Positions 1-7,211 of a DNA stretch of 17,248 nucleotides are shown here, piece by piece (positions within the stretch are counted from its first letter, which is position 1; each line of letters starts with the position of its first letter). The notes below the pieces were generated by a model. The model worked only from the letters and a program-made list of their open reading frames with translations, did no database searches and was not told the DNA's origin. The stretch comes from an uncultured Chitinophagaceae bacterium (GTDB lineage: Bacteria > Bacteroidota > Bacteroidia > Chitinophagales > Chitinophagaceae), in NCBI GenBank assembly GCA_946885665.1, contig CAMPGT010000050.1, forward strand, positions 1-17,248. The letters are read 5' to 3'. The translations under genes were made by a program, and so were the position numbers.

Positions 1-1
1 G

Positions 2-70
2 AATACCATCCTGCACCCTGGAGAAACGTTTAAACAAACGACGATTTATAAATTTTCGGTGAAGGAGTGA
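2..70 (+). CDS. Aldose 1-epimerase (galactose mutarotase), C-terminal fragment
   Basis: Only the last 22 codons of this gene are inside the window, in the frame starting at base 2 and ending at TGA 68-70. The visible tail reads as N-T-I-L-H-P-G-E-T-F and then T-I-Y-K-F-S-V-K. This resembles the closing beta-strands of galactose mutarotases, where a PGE-T/Y turn leads into a T-x-Y-x-F-S strand. That family interconverts the alpha and beta anomers of aldoses. The neighbouring SMP-30-like gene starts 38 bases downstream on the same strand, so the two could be cotranscribed, but no functional link can be shown. Identification rests on a short tail only; the rest of the gene lies to the left of the window. 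Confidence 0.55.
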   Translation, partial: NTILHPGETFKQTTIYKFSVKE

Positions 71-108
71 GAGGTGTTTTTCCGTAAATTGTAGCAAACA
101 TTTTCCGG

Positions 109-933
109 ATGAAAAATTTTTTACTCGCCTCAGCATTAACCGCGTTCGGCCTGAACGCCGGCGCGCAGCATCAACTCGTGAAAAAATGGGAAACCGACGC
201 AGTGCTCCATGAGCCGGAATCGGTTTTGTATGACCGTGCAAACAAGGTGCTGTATGTATCGAACATAGACGGAAAGGGCGACGAAAAAGACGGCAAAGGG
301 TCGGTAGGTAAAGTGGGATTGGACGGGAAAGTGATCAGCGCCGACTGGGTAACCGGACTTAACGCACCCAAGGGCCTGGCACTGGTAAAAAATATGCTGT
401 GGGTGGCCGATGTGGATGAAGTGGTGGGCATAGACATCAAAACGGGCCAGATCACGCAGCACGTGAAGGTGGAAGGCGCCAAATTCCTCAATGACCTTAC
501 CGCCGACAAAAACGGGACCCTTTACGTGTCCGACTCGCAGGGGAAAACCGTTTACCGCATCGACAAAGGCAACGTGACCGCCTACATCGAAAACCTCCAG
601 GGCCCCAACGGACTGCTAATGCACAAAAACGAGCTGTACATCCTCGACAGGGGAGGCCTCTTTAAAGCAGGTAAAAATAAAACACCGGTGAAACTGGCCG
701 ATGGCATGGACCAATCCACCGATGGCATTGAAAATGTACAGGGCAACGAGTTCATCGTTTCTTGCTGGTCGGGCGTCATCTACTATGTGAATGGCGACGG
801 CACCACTCAGCAACTGCTGGACACGCGCGACCAGAAGATCAACTCGGCCGATATTGGCTACGATGCAAAAAACAAGATCGTGTACGTTCCCACGTTCTTC
901 AAGAACAATGTGGTAGCTTACCAGTTACAATAA
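109..933 (+). CDS. Secreted SMP-30/gluconolactonase-like beta-propeller protein
   Basis: The 274-residue product starts with a short Sec signal peptide (residues 1 to about 19, hydrophobic LLASALTAFGLNAGA, likely cut after AGA), so it is probably periplasmic. The mature part is built from blades of the SGL/NHL propeller type, seen as recurring L-Y-V-S/A-D strands (L-Y-V-S-N about 48-52, L-W-V-A-D about 97-101, L-Y-V-S-D about 138-142, L-Y-I-L-D about 176-180). Glu37, Asn128 or Asn167 and Asp205 lie at places compatible with the divalent-metal site of SMP-30 lactonases, but I cannot verify them by alignment. A sugar-lactone hydrolase is one possibility. A non-enzymatic NHL-type binding protein is equally possible. 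A preceding aldose-epimerase tail gives weak carbohydrate context. There is no strong Shine-Dalgarno sequence before the ATG, which is usual in this phylum. Confidence 0.75.
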   Translation: MKNFLLASALTAFGLNAGAQHQLVKKWETDAVLHEPESVLYDRANKVLYVSNIDGKGDEKDGKGSVGKVGLDGKVISADWVTGLNAPKGLALVKNMLWVADVDEVVGIDIKTGQITQHVKVEGAKFLNDLTADKNGTLYVSDSQGKTVYRIDKGNVTAYIENLQGPNGLLMHKNELYILDRGGLFKAGKNKTPVKLADGMDQSTDGIENVQGNEFIVSCWSGVIYYVNGDGTTQQLLDTRDQKINSADIGYDAKNKIVYVPTFFKNNVVAYQLQ

Positions 934-988
934 GAAGTTAAAAAACAAAGCCGCTGCTACCCGCAATGACAGAGTCGTTATTTTTACC

Positions 989-2590
989 GTGAATATGGAC
1001 TGTACATCTACCCATCTGTCTTACGAGGAAACAGGTTACTTTACCAACATCGTTTCGGCTTATGTCAATGGTGACAACCCATTAAGGCCATTTTACGAAC
1101 ATCCGGTGTCGCTGGAGGGTGTGGCGGCTGCCATCGAAAACCGCAAAAAGTTTCCGACCAACCGGAAACTTCTTGTTGAACAGTTGACACTGCAATACAG
1201 TCATCTTCCCCAATCAGCTACCGTCAAAAAAAACATTTCGCTGCTCGGCGATGCGCATACGTTTACCGTAACGACCGCTCATCAGCCGGCTATCTTCACC
1301 GGCAACCTGTATTTTATTTACAAGATTGTTCACGCGATAAAACTCGCCGAACATTTTACGAAAAATTTCCCCGGGAATAATTTCGTGCCGGTATTTTTTA
1401 TGGGCTGTGAAGATGCCGACCTTGACGAGCTCGGGCACATTCACCTCGATGGCGAAAAAATTGCGTGGCAAACCGATCAGAAAGGAGCCATCGGCAGAAT
1501 GAAGACCAAGGGTCTCGAAAAAATCATCGACCGCATAAACGGCGAATATTCAATATTGCCCTTCGGCAAGGAGCTCGTCGAAATACTGAAGGAATCTTAT
1601 TTGAACAGCCCGGATATTCAAACTGCCACGCTGAAATTGGTGCACCGGTTATTTGCGGATTACGGTCTCATTATTATTATTCCCGATGATGTCGCTTTCA
1701 AAAGAGCGATGCTGCCGGTATTTGAAGATGAGCTGTTCAACCACCGCTCGGCCGGCGCAGTGGAGAAAACGATCAGCGATTTTCCTTCCAATTTTAAAGT
1801 GCAGGCGCAGCCACGGGAAATAAATTTATTTTACCTGACAGATACTGTACGCGAACGCATAGAACGCACCGGCAACGAATGGCGGGTGGTGGATACAGAC
1901 CTCGTTTTTGACGAGCAGGCGCTGCGAAAAGAATTGAACGAACATCCCGAACGCTTTAGCCCGAATGTTATACTGCGTGGCCTCATGCAGGAAACACTGC
2001 TGCCCGGCGTTGCCTTCATTGGTGGTGGCGGTGAAATTGCGTACTGGCTCGAGCTGAAGGGTGTTTTCGCACTATATAACGTTCCCTACCCGTTGCTCGT
2101 GATCAGGAACTCGTTCCTGGTTATTGATGAGCGAAACGAGGAGCGCATGAAGAAACTGCGTTTGTCCGTTCCCGATATTTTCCACGATGAACATAAGCTG
2201 TTGAAGGACCTGGTAAAGCGCAATTCAGAAAAGCAATTGTCGCTGGCCGGAGAGATCACCGACGTTACGTCTTATTACGACAGGCTGAAGACCGTTGCAG
2301 GCCAGGTGGACGATACGCTGACCGTGCATGTGGCGGCTTTGCAAACGCGTGCCATCAAGCCTTTGCAGGAACTTGAAAAGAAACTGATCCGCGCCGAAAA
2401 AAGAAAGTTTGGTGTGCAGGAGCGGCAGCTTAGAGTACTGAAAAGCGCATTGTTCCCGAACAAGGGGCTGCAGGAAAGAGTGGATAATTTTTTGCCTTAC
2501 TATGCCAGGTGGGGAAAGGATTTCATCGACACCATCTATGAACATTCGCTTTCTTTAGAGCAGCGGTTCGTCGTGATCACCTGCAGGTGA
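989..2590 (+). CDS. bshC: Putative cysteine ligase BshC (bacillithiol biosynthesis)
   Basis: BshC catalyses the last step of bacillithiol synthesis, adding cysteine to glucosaminyl-malate. The length (about 530 residues) fits the family. Visible family landmarks are the early Y-x-x-T-G-Y-F and L-R-P-F-Y-E-H segment (about 12-38), the T-T-A-H-Q-P-A-I-F-T-G loop (about 95-105) that replaces the TGQQPG seen in Firmicutes, P-V-F-F-M-G-C-E-D-A-D (about 133-143), and the G-G-G-G-E-I-A-Y-W-L motif before P-Y-P-L-L-V-I-R. The C-terminal third is charged and helical, as expected for the family coiled coil. The longest frame begins at GTG 989; ATG 995 two codons later gives M-D-C-T and is equally plausible. 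No bshA or bshB is in the window, so the pathway must be completed elsewhere. The stop codon is directly followed by the stop of purE on the other strand. Confidence 0.92.
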   Translation: MNMDCTSTHLSYEETGYFTNIVSAYVNGDNPLRPFYEHPVSLEGVAAAIENRKKFPTNRKLLVEQLTLQYSHLPQSATVKKNISLLGDAHTFTVTTAHQPAIFTGNLYFIYKIVHAIKLAEHFTKNFPGNNFVPVFFMGCEDADLDELGHIHLDGEKIAWQTDQKGAIGRMKTKGLEKIIDRINGEYSILPFGKELVEILKESYLNSPDIQTATLKLVHRLFADYGLIIIIPDDVAFKRAMLPVFEDELFNHRSAGAVEKTISDFPSNFKVQAQPREINLFYLTDTVRERIERTGNEWRVVDTDLVFDEQALRKELNEHPERFSPNVILRGLMQETLLPGVAFIGGGGEIAYWLELKGVFALYNVPYPLLVIRNSFLVIDERNEERMKKLRLSVPDIFHDEHKLLKDLVKRNSEKQLSLAGEITDVTSYYDRLKTVAGQVDDTLTVHVAALQTRAIKPLQELEKKLIRAEKRKFGVQERQLRVLKSALFPNKGLQERVDNFLPYYARWGKDFIDTIYEHSLSLEQRFVVITCR

Positions 2591-3109
2591 TCATTCGTCG
2601 AAGAAATTGTTCCATCCTTCCGACTTTACCTTTCCTGCTTTTTTAATCACGTCATTCTCCATTCGCTTTTTGTATTCATCCATTCTTTTGCCCACTTCCT
2701 GGTCGAAACAACCGATGATGCTTGCCGCAAGGATGGCCGCATTTTTGGCCGCATTGAGGGCCACGGTCGCCACGGGTATGCCGTTGGGCATTTGCAGGAT
2801 AGACAAAACAGAATCCCAGCCGTCGATCGAATTGGAGGATTTGACCGGCACGCCGATAACGGGTAACGACGTGATGGACGCCACCATGCCGGGGAGGTGT
2901 GCCGCGCCTCCCGCGCCGGCGATGATCACCTTAATGCCGCGCTGCCTTGCATCGGCCGCATATTTGATCATCCGCCGGGGGGTACGGTGGGCAGAAACAA
3001 TGGTCAGCTCGAAAGGAATGTTGAATTCCTTTAAGAAATCAGCAGCCGCTTTCATCACTGAAAGGTCGCTGTCGCTGCCCATAATTATTCCCACCAATGG
3101 CTTTTCCAT
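2591..3109 (-). CDS. purE: N5-carboxyaminoimidazole ribonucleotide mutase (PurE, class I)
   Basis: PurE moves the carboxyl group of N5-CAIR to carbon 4 to give CAIR in de novo purine synthesis. The 172-residue product carries the phosphate-binding G-S-D-S-D loop at 11-15, S-A-H-R-T-P at 39-44 with the catalytic-region His41, and [11 protein letters not shown] at 64-74 with His71. Residues G-I-P-V-A-T-V-A-L form the expected later strand. Size and motifs fit class I PurE, whose usual partner PurK is not in this window. The gene lies 12 bases downstream of ndk on the same strand and is probably cotranscribed with it, coupling purine synthesis with nucleotide triphosphate balancing. The start is the ATG at 3109. 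Confidence 0.96.
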   Translation of the reverse strand: MEKPLVGIIMGSDSDLSVMKAAADFLKEFNIPFELTIVSAHRTPRRMIKYAADARQRGIKVIIAGAGGAAHLPGMVASITSLPVIGVPVKSSNSIDGWDSVLSILQMPNGIPVATVALNAAKNAAILAASIIGCFDQEVGKRMDEYKKRMENDVIKKAGKVKSEGWNNFFDE

Positions 3110-3121
3110 GATTGTATAAAT

Positions 3122-3538
3122 TTAAATCCTTTCAAGTCCGCTGAAAAAGAAATCTCCTTCAATCTTCGCGTTCTCATCGCTGTCGCTGCCATGAACGGCA
3201 TTTTCACCAACAGAAGTGGCAAAAAGCTTACGGATCGTATTTGCTTCCGCCTTTGCGGGATCGGTGGCGCCGATAAGCGTTCTGAACGAGGCCACGGCGT
3301 TGTCTTTTTCCAGAATGGCGGCAATGATGGGACCGCTGCTCATAAAAGAGACGAGCTCGCCGTAAAACGGCCTTTCTTTATGAACGGCGTAAAATTCGCC
3401 TGCCTTTTCTGCTGTTAAGCGGGTAAGCTTTAACGCGATAATGCTGAATCCTTCTTTGATGATCCTGTCGATGATCGCGCCTGCATGGCCATTCTTCATC
3501 GCATCGGGCTTGATCATGGTAAACGTACGGTTGCTCAT
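3122..3538 (-). CDS. ndk: Nucleoside diphosphate kinase
   Basis: Ndk transfers the gamma-phosphate from ATP to other nucleoside diphosphates through a phosphohistidine. The 138-residue product shows the N-terminal T-M-I-K-P-D-A strand (6-13), the R-P-F-Y-x-E-L-V-x-F-M-x-S-G-P segment (56-70) and N-A-V-H-G-S-D-S (113-120) with catalytic His116. This is the standard short bacterial form. It is the first gene of a two-gene minus-strand unit with purE. A TACCTTTG element lies 20 bases upstream of the start codon and matches the Bacteroidota -7 consensus. The gene diverges from nrnA across a 97-bp gap. Confidence 0.97.
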   Translation of the reverse strand: MSNRTFTMIKPDAMKNGHAGAIIDRIIKEGFSIIALKLTRLTAEKAGEFYAVHKERPFYGELVSFMSSGPIIAAILEKDNAVASFRTLIGATDPAKAEANTIRKLFATSVGENAVHGSDSDENAKIEGDFFFSGLERI

Positions 3539-3557
3539 GTAATTTTTTATTTGGGCG

Positions 3558-3565
3558 CAAAGGTA
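3558..3565 (-). promoter_or_regulatory. Bacteroidota -7 promoter element for ndk-purE
   Basis: Read on the minus strand the bases are TACCTTTG, an exact match to the TAnnTTTG consensus, followed by CGCC and the ndk ATG about 20 bases later. No clear TTTG is present at the expected -33 spacing, so this is a half-supported promoter call. Confidence 0.45.
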
Positions 3566-3592
3566 GATAACTTGGTGACTTGGAGAAGTAAA

Positions 3593-3624
3593 ATTGGCAA
3601 TTGGGCATTATTTCTGCAACTTTG
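3593..3624 (+). promoter_or_regulatory. Candidate promoter of nrnA, nearly leaderless
   Basis: ATTG at 3593-3596 and CAACTTTG at 3617-3624 are 20 bases apart and resemble the -33 TTTG and -7 TAnnTTTG boxes, with one mismatch in the -7 box. Transcription would start around 3630, only a few bases before ATG 3636. It lies back to back with the ndk element in the same divergent gap. Confidence 0.3.
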
Positions 3625-3635
3625 CGCACATTTTG

Positions 3636-4643
3636 ATGCAACCTGTACAGGAAATATTCCCCCTATTAAAGGCGCCCCGGAAAGTGGTGATTACCATGCA
3701 CCAAAAACCCGACCCCGATGCAATGGGTTCGTCATTGGGCCTTTATCATTTTTTGTCGGGCCTGGGCCACGACGTGACGGCAATTTCACCCACCAACTGG
3801 CCAACCTGGCTCAACTGGATGGCCGGCGCCGAAAAGGTGATCGATTACGAGTTGACGGCGGAAAGGGCCCTAAAGGCGCTGAAAGAAGCGGAATGGCTGT
3901 TTTGCCTGGACTTTAACATTTTTACGCGCACCAAGAACCTGTCTCCACACCTCTATGCGTTCAAAGGCACGAAGGTGTTGATCGACCACCACCAGCAGCC
4001 TGACACCGCAAATTTTGATTACGGCATCAGCGACACCGCCAAAAGCTCCACATCCGAGATGGTGTACGACCTGATCGTTCAATCGGGTAACCAGGACAAG
4101 ATCAACAGCGCCATCGCCGAGTGCATCTACGCAGGGGTGATGACCGATACGGGATCTTTCCGGTTCGCGTCCACAACCGCATCCGTGCATCACATGATCG
4201 CGTTCCTCAAAGAAAGAGGCCTCGAACATGCGAAGGTCCATGAAAATATTTACGATAACTTTCTCGAGAACCGCCTTCGGTTTATAGGTCACGTGCTGAT
4301 GAACAGGATGGAGGTTTTTTACGAATACAACACGGCGCTGATTGCGATTCCAAAAAGAGACCTGCTCAGGTACCAGATCAGGACAGGTGACACCGAGGGA
4401 CTGGTAAATTACCCGTTGAGCATTCAGGGCATCAAACTTGCTGGTTTGGTGATTGACAGGGACGAAGAAAGAAAATGGAGCTTTCGCAGTAAAGGAGGAT
4501 TTGATACGAATACATTTGCCAGGAAATACTTTAACGGGGGAGGGCACTACAATGCTTCCGGAGGAAAAAGTTCCGACACCCTCGAGAAGACTGTGGAACA
4601 ATTTAAACTGGCCATGAAAGAAAACGCTGATCTCTTAAAATAA
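3636..4643 (+). CDS. nrnA: DHH-family phosphoesterase, NrnA-type oligoribonuclease / pAp phosphatase
   Basis: NrnA-type enzymes degrade very short RNA fragments to mononucleotides and remove the 3' phosphate from pAp. The reading frame can be extended to TTG 3594, but ATG 3636 is preferred because it starts M-Q-P-V-Q-E-I, as family members do, and the upstream codons overlap a likely promoter. The product is then 335 residues. DHH-domain metal ligands are visible: H-Q-K-P-D-P-D-A-M-G-S-S (22-33), an aspartate in C-L-D-F-N (about 90), the namesake V-L-I-D-H-H (about 107-112), and G-V-M-T-D-T-G-S-F-R-F. The C-terminal DHHA1 domain ends with G-G-G-H-Y-N-A-S-G-G. The FKBP lipoprotein gene follows after 16 bases and may be cotranscribed. 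Confidence 0.9.
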   Translation: MQPVQEIFPLLKAPRKVVITMHQKPDPDAMGSSLGLYHFLSGLGHDVTAISPTNWPTWLNWMAGAEKVIDYELTAERALKALKEAEWLFCLDFNIFTRTKNLSPHLYAFKGTKVLIDHHQQPDTANFDYGISDTAKSSTSEMVYDLIVQSGNQDKINSAIAECIYAGVMTDTGSFRFASTTASVHHMIAFLKERGLEHAKVHENIYDNFLENRLRFIGHVLMNRMEVFYEYNTALIAIPKRDLLRYQIRTGDTEGLVNYPLSIQGIKLAGLVIDRDEERKWSFRSKGGFDTNTFARKYFNGGGHYNASGGKSSDTLEKTVEQFKLAMKENADLLK

Positions 4644-4659
4644 ATACAAATACTCATTA

Positions 4660-5610
4660 ATGAAACGAACATCAAACCTCCTTCTGAGCTTAGTGACGAT
4701 ACTATTTGTGGCTGAAGGATGCTCATCGGGCGGATTTAAAAAAACCGAAAGTGGGCTTCTGTACAAGATCGTATCCCCTGGTAGCGGACCCATTGCAAAA
4801 AATGGAGAGTTTCTGAAAGTGAACTACACGCAAAAAGTTCGCGATTCACTTATTTCTACCAGCAATGGCGGACTGCCTACCTATGCAGCAGTTGATTCTG
4901 TTGGCGCAGTGTACAACCCCGCCGAAGTTTTTGGCAAACTTAGAAAAGGCGACAGCGTTATCATCGTGATGCTGGCCGACAGTCTCCAGAAAAAACAGGG
5001 TATGCTTCCTCCGTTCATCAGGAAGGGCGACAAGCTCACACTGTTTATCCGTGTGATGGATATTCTGAAATCTGAAGCAGATGTTCGCAGCGACCAAACG
5101 GCACAGCTCGAAACAAAAAAAGCCAAAGAAATCGATGAGATCCAGAAATACCTTGACGACAAAAACATCAAAGCTGAAAAAACCTCTAAAGGTGTGTTTG
5201 TACAAATTGAAGAAAAAGGCGACGGACCCGCAGTGGATTCCGGTAAAGCGGTGCATGTAAATTATACCGGCACTACGTTTGGCGGTAAAGTTTTTGACTC
5301 GAACGTGGATACCGCCTTCGGCCACCACGAACCATACGTTTTTGTGATTGGCCAGAGAGGAGCGATCGAAGGCTGGGACGATGGACTGCGCCTGCTCAAC
5401 AAGGGCGGTAAGGCGAAACTGTACATCCCCTCGATGCTGGCGTACGGACCAAATCCTCCTCCGGGAGCGCCGTTCAAGGCTTACGAAAACCTGATCTTCG
5501 ATGTGAATGTGCTCGATGTTACGGTGCCCGAACAACGTGCGCCGCAAATGCCGCCGATGCACCCGCGCCAGGCGCCCGGAGCAAGGCCAGGGTCTGCACC
5601 AGCGCAATAA
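4660..5610 (+). CDS. FKBP-type peptidyl-prolyl isomerase lipoprotein with two FKBP modules
   Basis: The 316-residue protein begins with a lipoprotein signal (K-R, hydrophobic core, lipobox V-A-E-G-C with Cys21), so it should be a lipid-anchored envelope folding catalyst. Two FKBP-like modules follow, about 31-138 and about 172-286, joined by a lysine-rich helical linker. The second keeps the classical active-site signature: V-N-Y-T-G, F-D-S-N, R-G-A-I-E-G-W-D-D-G-L, L-A-Y-G and L-I-F-D-V-N-V. The first has V-N-Y-T-Q, no G-W motif and no A-Y-G, so it is probably a substrate-binding or structural copy without isomerase activity. The last about 25 residues are rich in Pro, Ala and Arg. It follows nrnA by 16 bases and converges on folP, with 4 bases between stops. 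Confidence 0.9.
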   Translation: MKRTSNLLLSLVTILFVAEGCSSGGFKKTESGLLYKIVSPGSGPIAKNGEFLKVNYTQKVRDSLISTSNGGLPTYAAVDSVGAVYNPAEVFGKLRKGDSVIIVMLADSLQKKQGMLPPFIRKGDKLTLFIRVMDILKSEADVRSDQTAQLETKKAKEIDEIQKYLDDKNIKAEKTSKGVFVQIEEKGDGPAVDSGKAVHVNYTGTTFGGKVFDSNVDTAFGHHEPYVFVIGQRGAIEGWDDGLRLLNKGGKAKLYIPSMLAYGPNPPPGAPFKAYENLIFDVNVLDVTVPEQRAPQMPPMHPRQAPGARPGSAPAQ

Positions 5611-5614
5611 TTCA

Positions 5615-6442
5615 TTATTTAAACACTTCAGAGGCCAGCTTAATGGCCTCTTTGGCTTCCTTTACGTCATGAACCCTGAGCAGGTCTGCACCATGCAGCA
5701 ATGCTACGGTGTTCATGACGGTGGTGCCATTCAGGGCATCTGCCGCACTTACACCGAGCGTTTTGTAGATAGTTGATTTACGCGACAAGCCCGCCAGTAA
5801 AGGCACACCCAATATTTTAAGTGACCGCAGGTTTTTCAGCAGCTCAAAATTTTGTCGGGCGTTCTTGCTGAAGCCGAAGCCCGGATCGGCAATTACATCT
5901 TTAATACCGGCCTCCCTGCACTGCCGGATCTTCATGATAAAATAATCGAGTACCGACTTCGTCACGTCGTCGTAGCTGGTATGTTCGTGCATTGTTTCCG
6001 GGTTGCCGCGCATGTGCATGCACACGTAGGGAACATGCAGCCCGGCAACAGTACGCATCATGGCGGCATCCCTTTCTCCGCCGGTGATATCGTTGATCAT
6101 GGAAGCTCCCGCCGCAACACACAGCGCCGCGACGCGGCTGTAGTAGGTGTCGATGGAAAAGATGGCTTCGGGAAATTTATCAGTTACAATGTCAACGATG
6201 CCGGATAAGCGGGAAAGTTCCTGCTCTTCGGTGAGCATTATTGAACCGGGCCTGGTGCTTTGCGCGCCGATGTCTATGATGTCGGCGCCTTCTTCGAGCA
6301 TGCGTTCCGTGTGGCGCAGCACGGCATCGGCGCCATCGGCGCGGCTGTCTTCATAAAATGAATCGGGGGTTAGGTTGATGATGCCCATCACCAGCGGATG
6401 TTCGGCTGCCAGCAGTCTTCCCTTACAGTTCAGCGTAAACAT
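5615..6442 (-). CDS. folP: Dihydropteroate synthase
   Basis: FolP condenses p-aminobenzoate with dihydropterin pyrophosphate to make dihydropteroate in folate synthesis and is the sulfonamide target. The 275-residue TIM-barrel product shows V-M-G-I-I-N-L-T-P-D-S-F-Y (about 18-30), the D-I-I-D-I-G-A-Q-S-T-R-P-G-S loop (about 54-67), F-S-I-D-T-Y-Y, I-N-D-I-T-G-G, the D-P-G-F-G-F-S-K pterin-site strand, and G-L-S-R-K-S near the C-terminus, closing with R-V-H-D-V-K-E. All key residues I can see are intact, so it should be active. The start is ATG 6442. It diverges from the DUF1599 gene with 76 bases between starts and converges on the FKBP gene. Confidence 0.96.
   Translation of the reverse strand: MFTLNCKGRLLAAEHPLVMGIINLTPDSFYEDSRADGADAVLRHTERMLEEGADIIDIGAQSTRPGSIMLTEEQELSRLSGIVDIVTDKFPEAIFSIDTYYSRVAALCVAAGASMINDITGGERDAAMMRTVAGLHVPYVCMHMRGNPETMHEHTSYDDVTKSVLDYFIMKIRQCREAGIKDVIADPGFGFSKNARQNFELLKNLRSLKILGVPLLAGLSRKSTIYKTLGVSAADALNGTTVMNTVALLHGADLLRVHDVKEAKEAIKLASEVFK
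5630..5651 (+). terminator. Possible hairpin terminator of the nrnA-FKBP transcript, inside the folP 3' end
   Basis: AGAGGCCA (5630-5637) and TGGCCTCT (5644-5651) form a perfect 8-bp stem with a 6-base loop GCTTAA, 20 bases after the FKBP stop codon. The T-run after it is short (TCTTTGG), so termination strength is uncertain. The hairpin lies within the last codons of folP, so it could also be a coding coincidence. Confidence 0.4.
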
Positions 6443-6518
6443 TGAGTTGTTATCTTTACATTTGACGCGGAAAAATTAAGCATAAAAATAGGAACCGGGC
6501 AAACTGTTATTCTTGTTA

Positions 6519-7076
6519 ATGAACAATACTATCGAGCAATACAATTCAGCAGTACAATCCTGTAAAGACATATTTTTAAAAAAGACCAAAGACTACGGCA
6601 CCTCATGGCGGGTGCTGCGGCCCATCTCCATACTTGACCAGTTGTTCATCAAGGCACAGCGCATAAAAACCATCCAGGAAAAGCGGGAGCAGAAGGTTGC
6701 CGACGATGTGATGGATGAATTTCGCGGAATGGTCAATTACAGCATCATCGGGCTGATACAATTATTTCTGCAAAAAGATGCGATAGAAGATTTGCCTGTT
6801 GACCAGGTTGAGAAATGGTACGATAAAGAGGTGGAGACTACAAAGGCCCTAATGCTGAGAAAGAACCATGATTACGGAGAAGCATGGCGCAGCATGAGCC
6901 AGGAAAGTTTTGTGGATCTCATCCTGATGAAATTGATGCGCATGCGGCAGATCATCGCTAACGAGGGAAAAACGATCATCAGCGAAGGACTCGACGCAAA
7001 CTACCAGGATATTATCAACTACTCGCTGTTTGCGATCATCATTGACGAGGTTAAAAAGCTAAAAGTTAAAAGTTAA
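6519..7076 (+). CDS. DUF1599 (nucleotide modification associated domain 1) protein, internally duplicated
   Basis: The reading frame opens at TTG 6513, but ATG 6519 (M-N-N-T-I-E-Q-Y) is the likely start, giving 185 residues. The protein is two copies of one about 65-residue helical module: K-K-T-K-D-Y-G-T-S-W-R (22-32) and R-K-N-H-D-Y-G-E-A-W-R (114-124) begin equivalent stretches. These continue with D-Q-L-F-I-K-A-Q-R-I against D-L-I-L-M-K-L-M-R-M, and end with M-V-N-Y-S-I-I-G-L-I against I-I-N-Y-S-L-F-A-I-I. This matches DUF1599, whose function is not established; the family name suggests a link to nucleotide chemistry. Placement beside folP and before a BT_3928-type gene is common in Bacteroidota. 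A TACATTTG element at 6457-6464 may be its -7 promoter box. The last codons are made from the GTTAAAA repeat. Confidence 0.85.
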   Translation: MNNTIEQYNSAVQSCKDIFLKKTKDYGTSWRVLRPISILDQLFIKAQRIKTIQEKREQKVADDVMDEFRGMVNYSIIGLIQLFLQKDAIEDLPVDQVEKWYDKEVETTKALMLRKNHDYGEAWRSMSQESFVDLILMKLMRMRQIIANEGKTIISEGLDANYQDIINYSLFAIIIDEVKKLKVKS

Positions 7077-7210
7077 AAGTGCTTTTCTTTGATCGTCTTG
7101 AGAAAATGCATCGGTCCCGTTAAGAATTTTAGCAGCTTTAAAAGTAAACACAGGATATGATTGCCATTCTATCGAAACTTTTAACTTTTAAGTTTTAACT
7201 TATAACTTTT
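7058..7210. repeat. Inverted pair of 7-base tandem repeats flanking a 96-nt spacer
   Basis: The left arm, 7058-7078, is GCTAAAA GTTAAAA GTTAAAA and forms the 3' end of the DUF1599 gene including its stop. The right arm, 7176-7210, is AACTTTT AACTTTT AAGTTTT AACTTAT AACTTTT and ends one base before the ATG at 7212. Bases 7066-7080 and 7177-7191 are perfect 15-bp reverse complements with 96 bases between. The gap between the two genes (7077-7211) therefore consists of the arms plus a spacer in which I see no gene and no convincing promoter box. Confidence 0.9.
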
Positions 7211-7211
7211 A

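Noticed and set aside
2607..3119. Open frame of 170 codons on the plus strand opposite purE
   Set aside because: It is the antisense shadow of a fully conserved purE and has no recognisable motif.
3870..4601. Open frame of 243 codons opposite nrnA, and a similar 253-codon frame opposite the FKBP gene
   Set aside because: Both are antisense to genes with clear domain motifs; neither shows family features.
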